DNA of 64,000 nt from Terriglobia bacterium (GCA_020073615.1 JAIQEX010000020.1:1-64000); one strand, 5' to 3'; counted from the first letter of the stretch, positions 50,434 to 60,488 are shown. The notes: generated by a model from the sequence alone, not told the origin. Numbers and translations: made by a program.

Positions 50434-50904
50434 ATGAAGAATAACAACGGCTCCAGCAATAGGATTGCGGACATCTTACGGGTAATCGATGAAATCGGTT
50501 TTCAGACCAGCGTGCTGGCGCTGACCGCGGCCGTCGATGCCGCGCGGGCCATCGAAGCCGGCTTGGAAATCGCCGGCGGCGAGGCGTCGCAGCCAGCCTC
50601 CCATAGCGCCGCCGATGGAGACGATGGCGCCGCCGTCAAAGAGACGCTGGCCGCACACGCGCGCGACCTGTACGGCATAGTCGAGCGGATCCGCGCGATG
50701 GCCCTGGACCGGGGCCAGACTTTACCCGCCGCGGCTGCCGGCCAAAACACCGGCGCAATCGAGCACTCTCCCCCTTCCACCGCGGCCATCGCCGCCCTGG
50801 CCAATTCCCTGCAGTCCGCCGGCACAACTGCGCCGACGCCGGACCTGGTCCCCGTTTTGCTGAAATCTGCGCTGCCCGGCTCGTCCGGCCCGGCGCCAAG
50901 TTGA
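50434..50904 (+). CDS. Small soluble protein consisting of a chemoreceptor-tip-like segment
   Basis: The 156-aa protein starts at MKNNNGSSNRIADIL with GGAGG upstream. Residues about 9-45 (IADILRVIDEIGFQTSVLAL; TAAVDAARAIEAG) match the hairpin tip of methyl-accepting chemotaxis proteins (I..[25 protein letters not shown]). There is no membrane helix, HAMP domain or sensor domain. The rest is Ala-rich and less ordered, with one helical segment (VKETLAAHARDLYGIVERIR). It follows cheX after 16 bases. It may bind CheW/CheA as a decoy, or be a shortened receptor; this is inferred. Confidence 0.72.
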   Translation: MKNNNGSSNRIADILRVIDEIGFQTSVLALTAAVDAARAIEAGLEIAGGEASQPASHSAADGDDGAAVKETLAAHARDLYGIVERIRAMALDRGQTLPAAAAGQNTGAIEHSPPSTAAIAALANSLQSAGTTAPTPDLVPVLLKSALPGSSGPAPS

Positions 50905-50958
50905 CGGTCCGCCGCTCCGGCAGTTACAGTAGAATTGTTCATCTCCACCCGGCAGCAA

Positions 50959-51036
50959 GTCCCCATCGTCTAGCCCGGCCTAGGACATCGCCCTTTCACG
51001 GCGGTAACGGGGGTTCGAATCCCCCTGGGGACGCCA
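50959..51036 (+). tRNA. tRNA-Glu (anticodon TTC), CCA encoded
   Basis: GTCCCCA pairs with TGGGGAC in the acceptor stem. The anticodon loop reads CTTTCAC, so the anticodon is TTC. The T-arm GGGGG-TTCGAAT-CCCCC is perfect, and the gene ends with discriminator G and encoded CCA. All arms fold without mismatches. Confidence 0.95.
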
Positions 51037-51222
51037 TTCCTGGCACCCAAGGACGCCGCGTTGTCGGTCAGACGTCCGGCGCGGACACGATGACCCCGAG
51101 AACAACGGCAGTACTGTAGAACAATTCTACGGCTAGTACACTCGGGATTTTAAGGTCCTTGACTCGCATAACCAATTCGCGCAGAATGGGCGTGGGAGGT
51201 TAATACGACAAAAACACTCGGA

Positions 51223-51945
51223 TTGGCAATCAAAACCACGTTGCGCGTCGTGTGCTTGGGTGTGGCTTCGTTGGCTATTGCCTCTGCTACCGTGATTGAC
51301 GTCAGCACCTGCCTTAGCAACGCGCCCAATTGGCTCGTGACCGGTGCGGGAGCTATCAACGCACCCTCGATAGCGCTTAACAATGGCGGCATTGGCCTCA
51401 CCAACAACGCCGGCATTCTGGCAAACATGGTTTACGCTGCGGGCGGCACGGCCAACAGGTTTGATGGATTCTGGATGGCCAACCTTACCTTCTTTGTGCC
51501 GGCGGGCGCCACCAACGTCTCGTTAACCTTCAGCGGCTTGCATGCGGACGACCGCGCCGTCGTGGAGCTGAACGACCGGGTTCTGGCCGACTACATGTTG
51601 AATCCCGGACATCCCGGCAGTCAGGCTGGCCCTGGAACAATGGCTCTCTCGGATGGCTTCGGCGGCCCTAACGATCAACCTTGGACATTTGCAGGCAACA
51701 CGTCGGGCACCGTCACTACCGGCTTCCTGACGGGAGTAAATATACTGACGTTGATCGTGAACAATACCGGATTCGCGCTACTCAACTCCCCCACCGAATA
51801 CTTCGGCGGCAACGGGGATGTGACCGGCGTGATTATGAATGCCAGCGTGACGTTCCAAGACGTCCCCGAGCCGGCGTCCCTGTCCCTGCTCGCAATCGGC
51901 TTGGCGCCGCTTGCCTGGTGGCTGAAGCGCCGAACCTCGCGTTAG
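51223..51945 (+). CDS. PEP-CTERM secreted protein
   Basis: The protein has an N-terminal signal peptide (TLRVVCLGVASLAIASA) and a C-terminal sorting signal VPEPASLSLLAIGLAPLAWW followed by KRR, the PEP-CTERM pattern recognised by exosortases. The central region is beta-rich (LTFFVPAGATNVSLTFSGLH; RFDGFWMANL) with few charges, as in surface-anchored proteins. The track start is TTG 51223, but the ribosome site GGGAGG lies 23 bases upstream of it, with ACG 51205 (coding TKTLGLAIKTT) at the proper spacing; the ATG may have mutated to ACG. No exosortase gene is in the window. Confidence 0.82.
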   Translation: MAIKTTLRVVCLGVASLAIASATVIDVSTCLSNAPNWLVTGAGAINAPSIALNNGGIGLTNNAGILANMVYAAGGTANRFDGFWMANLTFFVPAGATNVSLTFSGLHADDRAVVELNDRVLADYMLNPGHPGSQAGPGTMALSDGFGGPNDQPWTFAGNTSGTVTTGFLTGVNILTLIVNNTGFALLNSPTEYFGGNGDVTGVIMNASVTFQDVPEPASLSLLAIGLAPLAWWLKRRTSR

Positions 51946-52175
51946 AGTCTCTTTCACAAACTGCTCGCGCGGGCATCCACGGGGCTCCAATCCTCGTGGG
52001 TGCCCTTCGTCTCTATAACAGCCGGAACTCCCTCCTGCCATCTGAACCAAGCGGTGCATGATCATACATCGCGAGCCTGCGCCCCCGTGCAAAACCAACC
52101 CCGTGTGCTTACCATAACGAGTGGAGAACCCACCGGCCGCGGTTGGTATACCGCTTGCTGCGTGGCGGGTGCGAG

Positions 52176-54329
52176 ATGCCACGAACTGTATTGCCGGGTA
52201 AACCCTACCCGCAAGGCGCCACTTGGGACGGTACTGGGGTAAATTTCTCGCTCTACTCGGAGAATGCCACCGGGGTGGAATTGTGTCTTTTCGACGAGGT
52301 CGACTCCTCCGAGACCGAAACCGTGCCCTTCCGGGAGTGTACCGGATATGTCTGGCACGGGTACCTGCCCGGAATCAAGCTGGGCCAACTGTACGGTTAC
52401 CGGGTCCATGGCCCCTACCAGCCGGAACAGGGCCACCGCTTCAATCCCGCCAAACTGCTGATTGATCCCTATGCCACGGCGCTGGCGGGCGCGTTGAACT
52501 GGGACGCGCCGGTTTTCGGATACCGCATGGGCGACCCCGCCGCGGACCTCTCCTGCGACGCCGGCGACGACGGTTGGGGCGTTCCCAAGAGCGTGGTCAC
52601 CACGTCCCATTTCGATTGGGAAAACGACCGGCCGCCGCTGACCCCGCTGCACGATTCCATCGTGTACGAACTGCACGTCAAGGGCTTCACCGCCACGCAT
52701 CCCGAGATTCCCCAGGAACTGCGCGGCACCTATGCCGGCCTGGCACACCCGGTAGCCATCGACTATCTGAAGAAGCTCGGCATCACCGCGGTCGAGCTGA
52801 TGCCGGTGCACGAATTCGTGGACGACAAGCATCTGCTCGATCTCGGCCTGCGGAATTATTGGGGCTACAACTCGATCAACTTCTTCTCGCCGGAGGCGCG
52901 CTACTGCGCGGCGGGCGAAGGCGGAGAGCAGATTGGCGAATTCAAAGCCATGGTCAAGGCGCTGCATCGCGCCGGTATCGAGGTGATCCTCGACGTGGTC
53001 TACAATCACACCGCCGAAGGCAACCAGTTGGGCCCCACGCTGAGCTTCCGCGGCATCGACAACGCCACCTATTACCGCCTGGTCAAGGAACAGCCGCGCT
53101 ACTACCAGGATTACACCGGCACCGGCAACACGCTCAACGTGCGCCATCCGCAAATGCTCAAGCTGCTTATGGACAGCCTCCGCTACTGGGTGCAGCAGAT
53201 GCACGTGGACGGGTTCCGGTTCGACCTGGCGGCGGCGCTGGCGCGCGAGTTGCACGACGTGGACCGCCTTTCCGCGTTCTTCGACATCATCAATCAGGAC
53301 CCGGTGATTTCGCAGGTCAAGCTGATCGCCGAACCATGGGACGTGGGCGAAGGGGGCTACCAGGTGGGCAAATTCCCGCCGTTGTGGGCGGAGTGGAACG
53401 GCCGCTACCGCGACGTGGTGCGGCGCTACTGGAAGGGCGACGACGGGCAACTGGCGGAGCTCGGCTACCGCCTGACCGGATCGAGCGACCTGTACCAGCG
53501 CGACGGCCGCCACCCCACCGCCAGCATCAATTTCGTAACTTCGCACGACGGCTTCACGCTGGACGACATGGTGAGCTATAACGGGAAGCACAACGAGGCC
53601 AACGGCGAAGAGAGCCGCGACGGAACCAACGACAATCACTCGTACAATTACGGCGCCGAAGGGCCCACCGGAGACCCGGAGATCGTAGGCGTGCGCGAGC
53701 GCCAGAAGCGAAACTTCCTGGCGACCCTGCTGTTTTCGCAAGGCGTCCCCATGATCTGCGGCGGCGACGAAATCGGCCGCACGCAGCAGGGCAACAACAA
53801 TGCGTATGCGCAGGACAGCGAGGTCAGTTGGTACGACTGGAACCTGGACGAGCGCCGCCAGTCGCTGCTGGAGTTCACACGGCGGCTGGTGGAACTGCGG
53901 CGGCGACACCCCAACCTGCACCGCCGGAAGTTTTTTCAGGACCGCAGCATTGGCCCGGGCACGCCGCAACGCGAGGTCGACGGCCGGAGCGAGCAGGATA
54001 TTACGTGGCTGCGGCCCGATGGCGGCGAAATGACCCCGGAGGAGTGGAATGCCGGCTGGGTGCGATGCATCGGCTTGCAATTGAACGGCCGCACCCTCGA
54101 CGACCTGAATGGCGTGGGCGAGCCGATTACCGACGAGACCTTCATGATTCTCTTCAATCCGCATCACGAGCCGATCCAGTTCTTCATGCCTCCGGTCCCA
54201 GGCACGGCGTGGGAGTTGCTGCTCGATTCCGGATTCCCCGACAAACAGGACAAGCCCGTGATCGCGTCCGGGGAGCCCTATGAGTTGATCGCACGCAGCA
54301 CGGCCCTGCTGCGGGAACTGACCGATTAG
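52176..54329 (+). CDS. glgX: Glycogen debranching enzyme GlgX (GH13 isoamylase-type)
   Basis: The 717-aa protein starts at [16 protein letters not shown] (ATG 52176). It has an N-terminal CBM48 beta-sandwich, then a GH13 barrel with [25 protein letters not shown] (nucleophile Asp), [14 protein letters not shown] (acid Glu) and [10 protein letters not shown] (third Asp). It hydrolyses alpha-1,6 branches of glycogen or its limit dextrins. It leads an operon-like run with treZ and a GH133 debranching enzyme, separated by one base or overlapping. A short extension from TTG 52143 is possible. Confidence 0.93.
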   Translation: MPRTVLPGKPYPQGATWDGTGVNFSLYSENATGVELCLFDEVDSSETETVPFRECTGYVWHGYLPGIKLGQLYGYRVHGPYQPEQGHRFNPAKLLIDPYATALAGALNWDAPVFGYRMGDPAADLSCDAGDDGWGVPKSVVTTSHFDWENDRPPLTPLHDSIVYELHVKGFTATHPEIPQELRGTYAGLAHPVAIDYLKKLGITAVELMPVHEFVDDKHLLDLGLRNYWGYNSINFFSPEARYCAAGEGGEQIGEFKAMVKALHRAGIEVILDVVYNHTAEGNQLGPTLSFRGIDNATYYRLVKEQPRYYQDYTGTGNTLNVRHPQMLKLLMDSLRYWVQQMHVDGFRFDLAAALARELHDVDRLSAFFDIINQDPVISQVKLIAEPWDVGEGGYQVGKFPPLWAEWNGRYRDVVRRYWKGDDGQLAELGYRLTGSSDLYQRDGRHPTASINFVTSHDGFTLDDMVSYNGKHNEANGEESRDGTNDNHSYNYGAEGPTGDPEIVGVRERQKRNFLATLLFSQGVPMICGGDEIGRTQQGNNNAYAQDSEVSWYDWNLDERRQSLLEFTRRLVELRRRHPNLHRRKFFQDRSIGPGTPQREVDGRSEQDITWLRPDGGEMTPEEWNAGWVRCIGLQLNGRTLDDLNGVGEPITDETFMILFNPHHEPIQFFMPPVPGTAWELLLDSGFPDKQDKPVIASGEPYELIARSTALLRELTD

Positions 54330-54330
54330 T

Positions 54331-56187
54331 TTGCGGCGATATCCCATCGGCGCCGAAATCATGCCCGCGGGCGGCGTGCATTTTCGCGTGTGGGCGCCAC
54401 GGCGCAAGAAGGTGGAGGTGACGCTCGATTCGGGCGCCGCGATCGCGCTCGAACGCGACGCCGAAGGCTATTTCGCCGGCCTTGCTCCCCAGGCCGGCGA
54501 CGGCTCGCGCTACCGTTTTCGCCTGGATGGCGGCGATGCGTTTCCCGATCCGGCCTCGCGATTCCAGCCGGATGGCCCGCACGGGCCCTCGCAGGTGGTG
54601 GACCCCGCGCGCTTCCCTTGGACCGATTTCGCGTGGCGAGGCGTGGCCCTCGAGGGCCAGGTAATTTATGAAATGCACATCGGCACCTTCACTCGCGAAG
54701 GGACCTGGGCGGCCGCAGCGCGGGAAGTGGCGGAGCTGGCCGCGGCCGGCATCACCGCCGTCGAGGTCATGCCCGTGGCCGATTTTCCGGGCCGCTTCGG
54801 TTGGGGCTACGACGGCGTGGGCCTGTTCGCTCCGGTGGCCATCTACGGCGAGCCGGACGATTTCCGCCGCTTTGTCGATGAGGCGCACCGCGCCGGGCTG
54901 GGCGTGATCCTGGACGTGGTCTACAACCACATCGGCCCCGACGGCAATTATCTCAAGCAGTTTTCCGAGGACTACTTCACCAGCCGCTACGAAAACGAAT
55001 GGGGCGAAGCCATCAACTACGACGGCGAAAACTCGGCGCCGGTGCGCGAATGGGTCGCCTCGAACGCGGCCTACTGGGCGCACGAGTATCATCTCGACGG
55101 CCTGCGCCTGGATGCCACGCAGCAGATCTGCGACGCCTCGGCGGAACACATCATGGCCGCGCTTACCAGGAGCATGCGCGCAGCCGCCCGCGGGCGCGGC
55201 GTCATTGTGGTGGCGGAAAACGAGCGGCAGGAGACCGTGCTGGCGCGGCCGGTGGAGCGGGGCGGCTACGGCCTCGACGCCCTGTGGAACGACGATTTCC
55301 ATCACAGCACCCGCGCGGCGCTGACCGGCCGTCACGAGGCGTACTACAGCGACTACCGGGGCAAGCCACAGGAGTTCATTTCGGCCGTAAAGTACGGCTA
55401 TCTCTACCAGGGCCAGAGTTACTCGTGGCAGAAGCAGCGGCGCGGCACGCCAGCCTGGGGTCTGCGGCCGGCCCAGTTCGTCGCCTATATCCAGAACCAC
55501 GATCAAATCTCCAACTCGGGGCGCGGCGAGCGCCTGCACCAGATCGCCAGCCCGGGCCGCTACCGCGCCATGACCGCACTGCTGCTGCTCGGGCCCGCCA
55601 CGCCGATGCTGTTTCAAGGGCAGGAATTCGCCGCCTCCAGCCCTTTTCACTTCTTCGCCGACCATCGCTCCGAGCTCGCAGAGCTGGTGCGCCAGGGGAG
55701 GGCGCAGTTTCTCTCCCAGTTTCCCAGCCTGGCGCAGCCGGAGATGCGCGCGTATCTGTTCGATCCCAGCGACATCGCCACCTTCGAGCGGGCCAAGCTG
55801 GATTTCGAGGAGCGCAAGAGCCACGCACCCATATACGAGATGCACAAGGACCTGTTGCGGCTGCGGCGCGAGGAGCCCGTCTTTCGCGCGCAGCGGCCGG
55901 GCGGGCTCGATGGCGCGGTGCTCTCGGACGAAGCTTTCGTGCTGCGCTTTTTCGGCGAAGACGGCGACGATCGTCTTCTGCTGGTCAACCTGGGAGGCGA
56001 CCTGCACTGCAATCCGGCCCCGGAACCGCTGCTGGCGCCGCCCGAGAACCGGCTCTGGGAGTTGCTCTGGTCGAGCGAAGATCCGCGCTACGGAGGCAGC
56101 GGCACCCCACCGGTGGACGGAGAGGAAAACTGGCGCTTGCCCGGTTTCGCGGCCGTGGCGATGCGTCCTCGGGAGCGGCATGACTGA
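54331..56187 (+). CDS. treZ: Malto-oligosyltrehalose trehalohydrolase TreZ
   Basis: The 618-aa protein starts at a TTG one base after the glgX stop. It has the CBM48-type N-terminus (GGVHFRVWAPRRKKVEVTLD) and the GH13 TreZ barrel ([50 protein letters not shown], nucleophile; VIVVAENERQE, acid; AYIQNHDQISNSGRG). It releases trehalose from maltooligosyl-trehalose. Its usual partner treY, which makes that substrate, is not in the window. The last bases overlap the next start. Confidence 0.94.
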   Translation: MRRYPIGAEIMPAGGVHFRVWAPRRKKVEVTLDSGAAIALERDAEGYFAGLAPQAGDGSRYRFRLDGGDAFPDPASRFQPDGPHGPSQVVDPARFPWTDFAWRGVALEGQVIYEMHIGTFTREGTWAAAAREVAELAAAGITAVEVMPVADFPGRFGWGYDGVGLFAPVAIYGEPDDFRRFVDEAHRAGLGVILDVVYNHIGPDGNYLKQFSEDYFTSRYENEWGEAINYDGENSAPVREWVASNAAYWAHEYHLDGLRLDATQQICDASAEHIMAALTRSMRAAARGRGVIVVAENERQETVLARPVERGGYGLDALWNDDFHHSTRAALTGRHEAYYSDYRGKPQEFISAVKYGYLYQGQSYSWQKQRRGTPAWGLRPAQFVAYIQNHDQISNSGRGERLHQIASPGRYRAMTALLLLGPATPMLFQGQEFAASSPFHFFADHRSELAELVRQGRAQFLSQFPSLAQPEMRAYLFDPSDIATFERAKLDFEERKSHAPIYEMHKDLLRLRREEPVFRAQRPGGLDGAVLSDEAFVLRFFGEDGDDRLLLVNLGGDLHCNPAPEPLLAPPENRLWELLWSSEDPRYGGSGTPPVDGEENWRLPGFAAVAMRPRERHD

Positions 56188-58213
56188 CCTGGTGCGCATT
56201 CTGCCGCGGCGAGAGCTGCTTGACCCGGAAGCGGACCCGCACCTCGGGGAAGAGTGGCTGGTCACCAACGGGCTGGGCGGTTACGCCTCGGGCACCGTGT
56301 CGGGCGCCATCACCAGGCGCTATCACGGGCTGCTCATCGCCGCGCTGCCCAATCCGCTGGGCCGCATGATGATGTTGAACGGCCTTTCCGAGCGCCTGCG
56401 CCTGCCGGACCGGCGCGTGGTCTACACCGGCGCCGAGGAACTGGCCGACGTCACGCCCGAGAACACCCTGCCGGCCGCCGAGTTTCGTCTCGAAGCCGGC
56501 CTGCCCGTGTGGCGCTATGAGCTGGAGGGCTTCGTGCTCGAGAAACGGCTGCTGCTGCCCTACCGGCAGAACACCGTGCATCTCACCTATCATCTGCTCT
56601 CCGGCGAAGGACGATTGCGGCTCGGGCTGCGCCCCGCTATCCACTTCCGGGCGCACGAAGCGGCGGTCTCTTCCGGGGAGCCGCGCAAGTACGTTTTGAC
56701 GGCCAGCGACGACCAGTTCGAAATCACCTCCGGGCAAGAACTGCCCACCCTGCGGCTGCTGATTCACGGCCCATCGGCGGCGTTCACATTCGACCGCAAG
56801 GAGACCGGCGCCATACCCTATCGCACGGAGCGCAGCCGCGGCTACGAGTGGCGCGGCTCGCTGTGGAGTCCCGGCTATTTTCGCTCCGACCTGGCCGAAG
56901 GAGACCGCACCACGCTCATCGCGTCCACCGAATCGTGGGAGACGGTGCGCGTGCTTTCAACCGACCAGGCCTTCCGGGTGGAGCTGGACCGGCGCCGGCT
57001 GCTGCTCTCCGCCGCGCCCGCGGCGGCGCACACCGGGCCGGCCGCCGAGTTCGCCCTGGCCGCCAACCAGTTCCTGATCACCCCGGTGGGCCGCACCGAG
57101 GATGCCGCGCGGGCGCGCGCCGTGGGCGACGAGGTCCGCACCGTCATCGCCGGCTACCACTGGTTCACCGACTGGGGCCGCGACACCATGATCGGCCTGG
57201 AGGGCCTGACCCTCGCCACCGGGCGCCACATGGAAGCGGGATGGATACTGCGCACGTTCGCCTTCTATGTGCGCGACGGGCTCATCCCCAACCTTTTTCC
57301 GGAAGGCGAGAAGGAGGGCCTCTACCATACCGCCGACGCCACGCTATGGTTCTTCCATGCCATTCACCGCTACGTCGAGCTGACCGGGGACCGCACCACG
57401 CTCAACCTGATCCTTCCCAAGCTGCGGGAGATCGTCGACCGCCACATCGCGGGCACGCGCTTCGGCATCGCTATGGACCCGGAGGATGCGCTGCTGCGCC
57501 AGGGCCAGCAAGGCTACGCGCTCACCTGGATGGACGCCAAGGTGGACGATTGGGTGGTGACGCCGCGGCGCGGCAAGTGCGTGGAGATTAATGCGCTGTG
57601 GTACAACGCCCTGTGCCTCATGGAAGGATGGCTTAGCGAGATTCACGACGATGCGCTTGCGCGGCGGGTGGGCGAAATCCGCGCGCGCGTCCGCGAATCG
57701 TTCAACCGCCGCTTCTGGTACGAGGAGGGCGGCTATCTGTACGACATCGTGGACGCCGAGAGCGGCGGCAACGACGACGCCTGCCGGCCCAACCAGGTGC
57801 TGGCCATCTCGCTCGATCATCCGGTGCTCGAGGAAGCGCGCTGGCGCCCGGTGATGGACGTGGTGACGGAACGGCTGCTGACCCCGGCCGGCCTGCGTTC
57901 GCTCGCGCCCGGCCACCCCGATTACAAGCCGAAATATTACGGCGATCTGCGGGCGCGCGACGCCGCCTATCACCAGGGCACGGTGTGGGCCTGGCTGATC
58001 GGCCCTTACATAGACGCCTGGCTGAAGCTCCATCCCGGCGCCCGCGGCGAGGCGCGCCGCTTCCTGATGGGGTTCGTGCCGCACCTGGACCAGGCCTGCA
58101 TCGGCTCCATCAGCGAAGTGTTCGACGCCGAACCGCCCTACACTCCGCGCGGCTGCATTGCCCAGGCCTGGAGCGTGGCGGAGGTGCTGCGCTCGTGGAT
58201 CAACACGGCGTAG
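56180..58213 (+). CDS. Amylo-alpha-1,6-glucosidase (GH133 glycogen debranching enzyme)
   Basis: The 677-aa protein starts at MTDLVRILPRREL, overlapping treZ by 8 bases (ATGACTGA); the 767-aa track ORF is extended in the treZ region. The N-terminal domain has NGLGGYASGTVSGAITRRYH, typical of archaeal-type GDE. The C-terminal (alpha/alpha)6 domain has WFTDWGRDTMIGLEGLTL, EGLYHTADATLWFFHAIHRY and GYALTWMDAKVDDWVVTPR, with the expected acid/base candidates. A second debranching enzyme beside glgX suggests full turnover of glycogen into trehalose and glucose. Confidence 0.92.
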   Translation: MTDLVRILPRRELLDPEADPHLGEEWLVTNGLGGYASGTVSGAITRRYHGLLIAALPNPLGRMMMLNGLSERLRLPDRRVVYTGAEELADVTPENTLPAAEFRLEAGLPVWRYELEGFVLEKRLLLPYRQNTVHLTYHLLSGEGRLRLGLRPAIHFRAHEAAVSSGEPRKYVLTASDDQFEITSGQELPTLRLLIHGPSAAFTFDRKETGAIPYRTERSRGYEWRGSLWSPGYFRSDLAEGDRTTLIASTESWETVRVLSTDQAFRVELDRRRLLLSAAPAAAHTGPAAEFALAANQFLITPVGRTEDAARARAVGDEVRTVIAGYHWFTDWGRDTMIGLEGLTLATGRHMEAGWILRTFAFYVRDGLIPNLFPEGEKEGLYHTADATLWFFHAIHRYVELTGDRTTLNLILPKLREIVDRHIAGTRFGIAMDPEDALLRQGQQGYALTWMDAKVDDWVVTPRRGKCVEINALWYNALCLMEGWLSEIHDDALARRVGEIRARVRESFNRRFWYEEGGYLYDIVDAESGGNDDACRPNQVLAISLDHPVLEEARWRPVMDVVTERLLTPAGLRSLAPGHPDYKPKYYGDLRARDAAYHQGTVWAWLIGPYIDAWLKLHPGARGEARRFLMGFVPHLDQACIGSISEVFDAEPPYTPRGCIAQAWSVAEVLRSWINTA

Positions 58214-58282
58214 CCCGGCCTGACTCGACCGCAAGATGCGGATTGCTCCCGCGGCGCAACGCTGAAATAATAGCTGCATACC

Positions 58283-60043
58283 GTGTCCCAGGCGAAGCAG
58301 GCTCCCATCTCCCACTCCGCAGTCCGCCGGCAACTGGAAAAGATTCTGGCGCACCAGCTCTTCGTGCGCTCGGCGCGCATGGAGCGCTTTCTGCGGCTGG
58401 CCGTGGAGCACACGCTCGAAGGAAAGGCCGATGAGCTGAAGGAGTACCTGATCGGGGTGGACGTATTCGACCGGCCGCCGTTGTACGATCCGCGTGTCGA
58501 CCCCATCGTGCGCGTGGAGGCGCGGCGCCTGCGGCAAAAGCTGAAGGCATACTACGAGGGCGACGGCCGCGCCGACGCCATCGCCATCGAATTCACGGCG
58601 GGCAGTTATGCGCCGCGGATTGGCGCGAGGGGGAATGCGCCCATCCCCGCCGCGGCGCCCGAGCCCGCCATCAACACCATCGCCGTGCTCCCCCTGGCAA
58701 ACCTCAGCGCCGGCAAGGAGAGCGAATATTTCAGCGACGGATTGACCGAGGAGCTAATCCACGCGCTCACCAAGGGCATGCGCGTGGTGGCGTGGAACTC
58801 GGCCGAGCAGTTGCGCGGGCGGCAGCAGGACCTCGCCGCCATTCGGCAACAGTTGAACGTGGGCACGGCGCTCACCGGCAGCGTGCGCATGGCGGGGCCG
58901 GAGCTGCGCGTGCGCGCCCAGCTCATCGATACCGAGAGCGGCGTCTACCTGTGGTCGGAAACCTTCGACCGCCGGGTGGAGGACGTATTCGCGATCGAGG
59001 AAGAGATCGCGCGGGCCATCGTCCGCACTTTGCGTGTGCGCCTGACCGGAGGAAGGGAAGATGCCCCCGTGGGCCGCGGCCGCTCCACCATCAGCTCCTA
59101 CGATTGGTATCTCAAGGGACGCCATCACTGGCGCCGCCGCACCCCGGAGGACCTGAAGCGCAGCGTGGGCTGTTTTGAAAGCGCGGTGGACGCCGATGAA
59201 AGCTCCGCGCTGGCGCACTCCGGGCTCGCCGATGCCTACACCCTGCTGGTGGACTACGGCCTGATGAGCCCCGCCGATGGCATGCCCAAGGCCAAGGCCG
59301 CGGCCTCCCGCGCCATTGCGCTCGACCCGCAACTGGGCGAGGCCCATGCGTCGCTGGCGCTCATCCGCGGCCTCTACGACTGGGAGTGGGAGGACGCCGA
59401 GCTCCTTTACCAGAGCGCCATTGCGCTCAACCCGGGCTACGCCACGGTGCACCAGTGGCTGGCGGTCGATCATTATGCCATGCTCGGCCGCTTTGACGAG
59501 GCGCGCGTGGAAGTCGATCTCTCCCTGCAACTGGACCCGCTCTCCGGCATTCTCCGCGAAGGGCGCGCGTATCTCCTGATGCTCGAACGGCGGTATGAAG
59601 AGGCCGCCCTCCGGCTCCGCGAGTTGATCGGCGACGATCCCTCGTTCTACAAGGCGTACACATCCCTGGGCAGGGTCTATGCGCAGACGGGCCAATATCG
59701 GGAGGCCCTGGCCATGCTGCAAAAGGGGCGCTCGCTGGCGGGCGACGTCCCCAATATTCTGGCCGCCATGGGGCAGGTCCATGGTCTGGCCGGCGATGCG
59801 CCGCGCGCTCGTGGACTGCTGGCGGAATTGGAGGCCATGGCGAAGCGAATCTATGTTCCGTCCACCTGCTTCGCCGTTGTGCACCTCGGATTGCAGGACC
59901 ACGGCCGCGCCCTGGAGTGGCTGGAGACGGGTTGCCGGCAGAGGGATCTGCCCCTGGCCGGCCTGAAGGTCCACCCGCTATACGATCCGCTACGCGCGGA
60001 ACCGAGGTTCCAGGCACTCCTCGGACGGCTGCGCTTCGCTTGA
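58283..60043 (+). CDS. TolB-like / TPR regulator-type protein
   Basis: The 586-aa protein starts at a GTG (MSQAKQAPISHSAV). Residues about 10-115 form a helical DNA-binding-like domain common in acidobacterial multi-domain proteins (QLEKILAHQLFVRSARMERF; EYLIGVDVFDRPPLYDPRVD; RVEARRLRQKLKAYY). Residues about 133-250 are the TolB-like N-terminal domain (IAVLPLANLSAGKESEYFSD; LTEELIHALTK; NVGTALTGSVRMAGPELRVR). From about residue 290 to the end are TPR repeats (ADESSALAHSGLADAYTLLV). Many such proteins pair with adenylate cyclase or CadC-type regulators. No membrane helix was found. The effector is unknown. Confidence 0.8.
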   Translation: MSQAKQAPISHSAVRRQLEKILAHQLFVRSARMERFLRLAVEHTLEGKADELKEYLIGVDVFDRPPLYDPRVDPIVRVEARRLRQKLKAYYEGDGRADAIAIEFTAGSYAPRIGARGNAPIPAAAPEPAINTIAVLPLANLSAGKESEYFSDGLTEELIHALTKGMRVVAWNSAEQLRGRQQDLAAIRQQLNVGTALTGSVRMAGPELRVRAQLIDTESGVYLWSETFDRRVEDVFAIEEEIARAIVRTLRVRLTGGREDAPVGRGRSTISSYDWYLKGRHHWRRRTPEDLKRSVGCFESAVDADESSALAHSGLADAYTLLVDYGLMSPADGMPKAKAAASRAIALDPQLGEAHASLALIRGLYDWEWEDAELLYQSAIALNPGYATVHQWLAVDHYAMLGRFDEARVEVDLSLQLDPLSGILREGRAYLLMLERRYEEAALRLRELIGDDPSFYKAYTSLGRVYAQTGQYREALAMLQKGRSLAGDVPNILAAMGQVHGLAGDAPRARGLLAELEAMAKRIYVPSTCFAVVHLGLQDHGRALEWLETGCRQRDLPLAGLKVHPLYDPLRAEPRFQALLGRLRFA

Positions 60044-60059
60044 GCTAAACTGGACGGCC

Positions 60060-60452
60060 ATGAGGGCTCTCTTCGTCGCGTTCCTGAGTGTGGCGCTGTG
60101 CGCCTCCGCGGCGTACCAGAAGGACCACAAGAAGCCGCCCGACGTGCAGATCTTGGAGGCGAAGGTGCGGCGTATAGAGCAAAAGATCACACTCGACGGG
60201 CGCCTGCGCGCCACGGGAGAGAAGCCGGTGCAGGGGCTGGTGATCTTCTTCGACTTCCTGTCGGCGGAAGGCCAGCCGCTCACCTCGCAAAGGACGGGAA
60301 TCGACGAAGAGGTTCTCGCCTCCGGCGAAGAAGCGGCATTTCACGCGGAGACGGCGGCTCCCCCGGGCGCCGTGAAATGCCGCATCCGTGCGTTCGACGA
60401 GCATGAGCGAGAGCTGCGCGTGGCCAATTCCGGACCCTTTATTATCGAATAG
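60060..60452 (+). CDS. Secreted small protein with FxLYD/beta-sandwich-like domain
   Basis: The 130-aa protein has a signal peptide (ALFVAFLSVALCASAAY). The mature part is beta-rich (VQILEAKVRRIEQKITLDGR; LVIFFDFLSAEGQPLTSQRT; VKCRIRAFDEHERELRVAN) and resembles FxLYD-type domains. It follows the TolB-like gene by 16 bases. Function unknown. Confidence 0.7.
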   Translation: MRALFVAFLSVALCASAAYQKDHKKPPDVQILEAKVRRIEQKITLDGRLRATGEKPVQGLVIFFDFLSAEGQPLTSQRTGIDEEVLASGEEAAFHAETAAPPGAVKCRIRAFDEHERELRVANSGPFIIE

Positions 60453-60471
60453 CAAGCCCCTTAAGCCGCTT

Positions 60472-60488
60472 TTTACAAACTATTTACA
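60472..60488 (+). promoter_or_regulatory. Direct repeat TTTACA-N5-TTTACA, candidate OmpR-type operator
   Basis: TTTACA occurs at 60472 and 60483, one helical turn (11 bp) apart, about 60 bases upstream of the gene for a stand-alone OmpR-type DNA-binding domain. Tandem 11-bp half-sites are typical of PhoB/OmpR-family boxes, so autoregulation is possible. The gap is in an AT-rich pocket, where a promoter would also lie. Confidence 0.4.

Noticed and set aside
52062-54407. 781-aa minus-strand ORF opposite glgX
   Set aside because: Antisense shadow; glgX has all catalytic residues in the plus frame.
54184-56268. 694-aa minus-strand ORF opposite treZ
   Set aside because: Antisense shadow of treZ.
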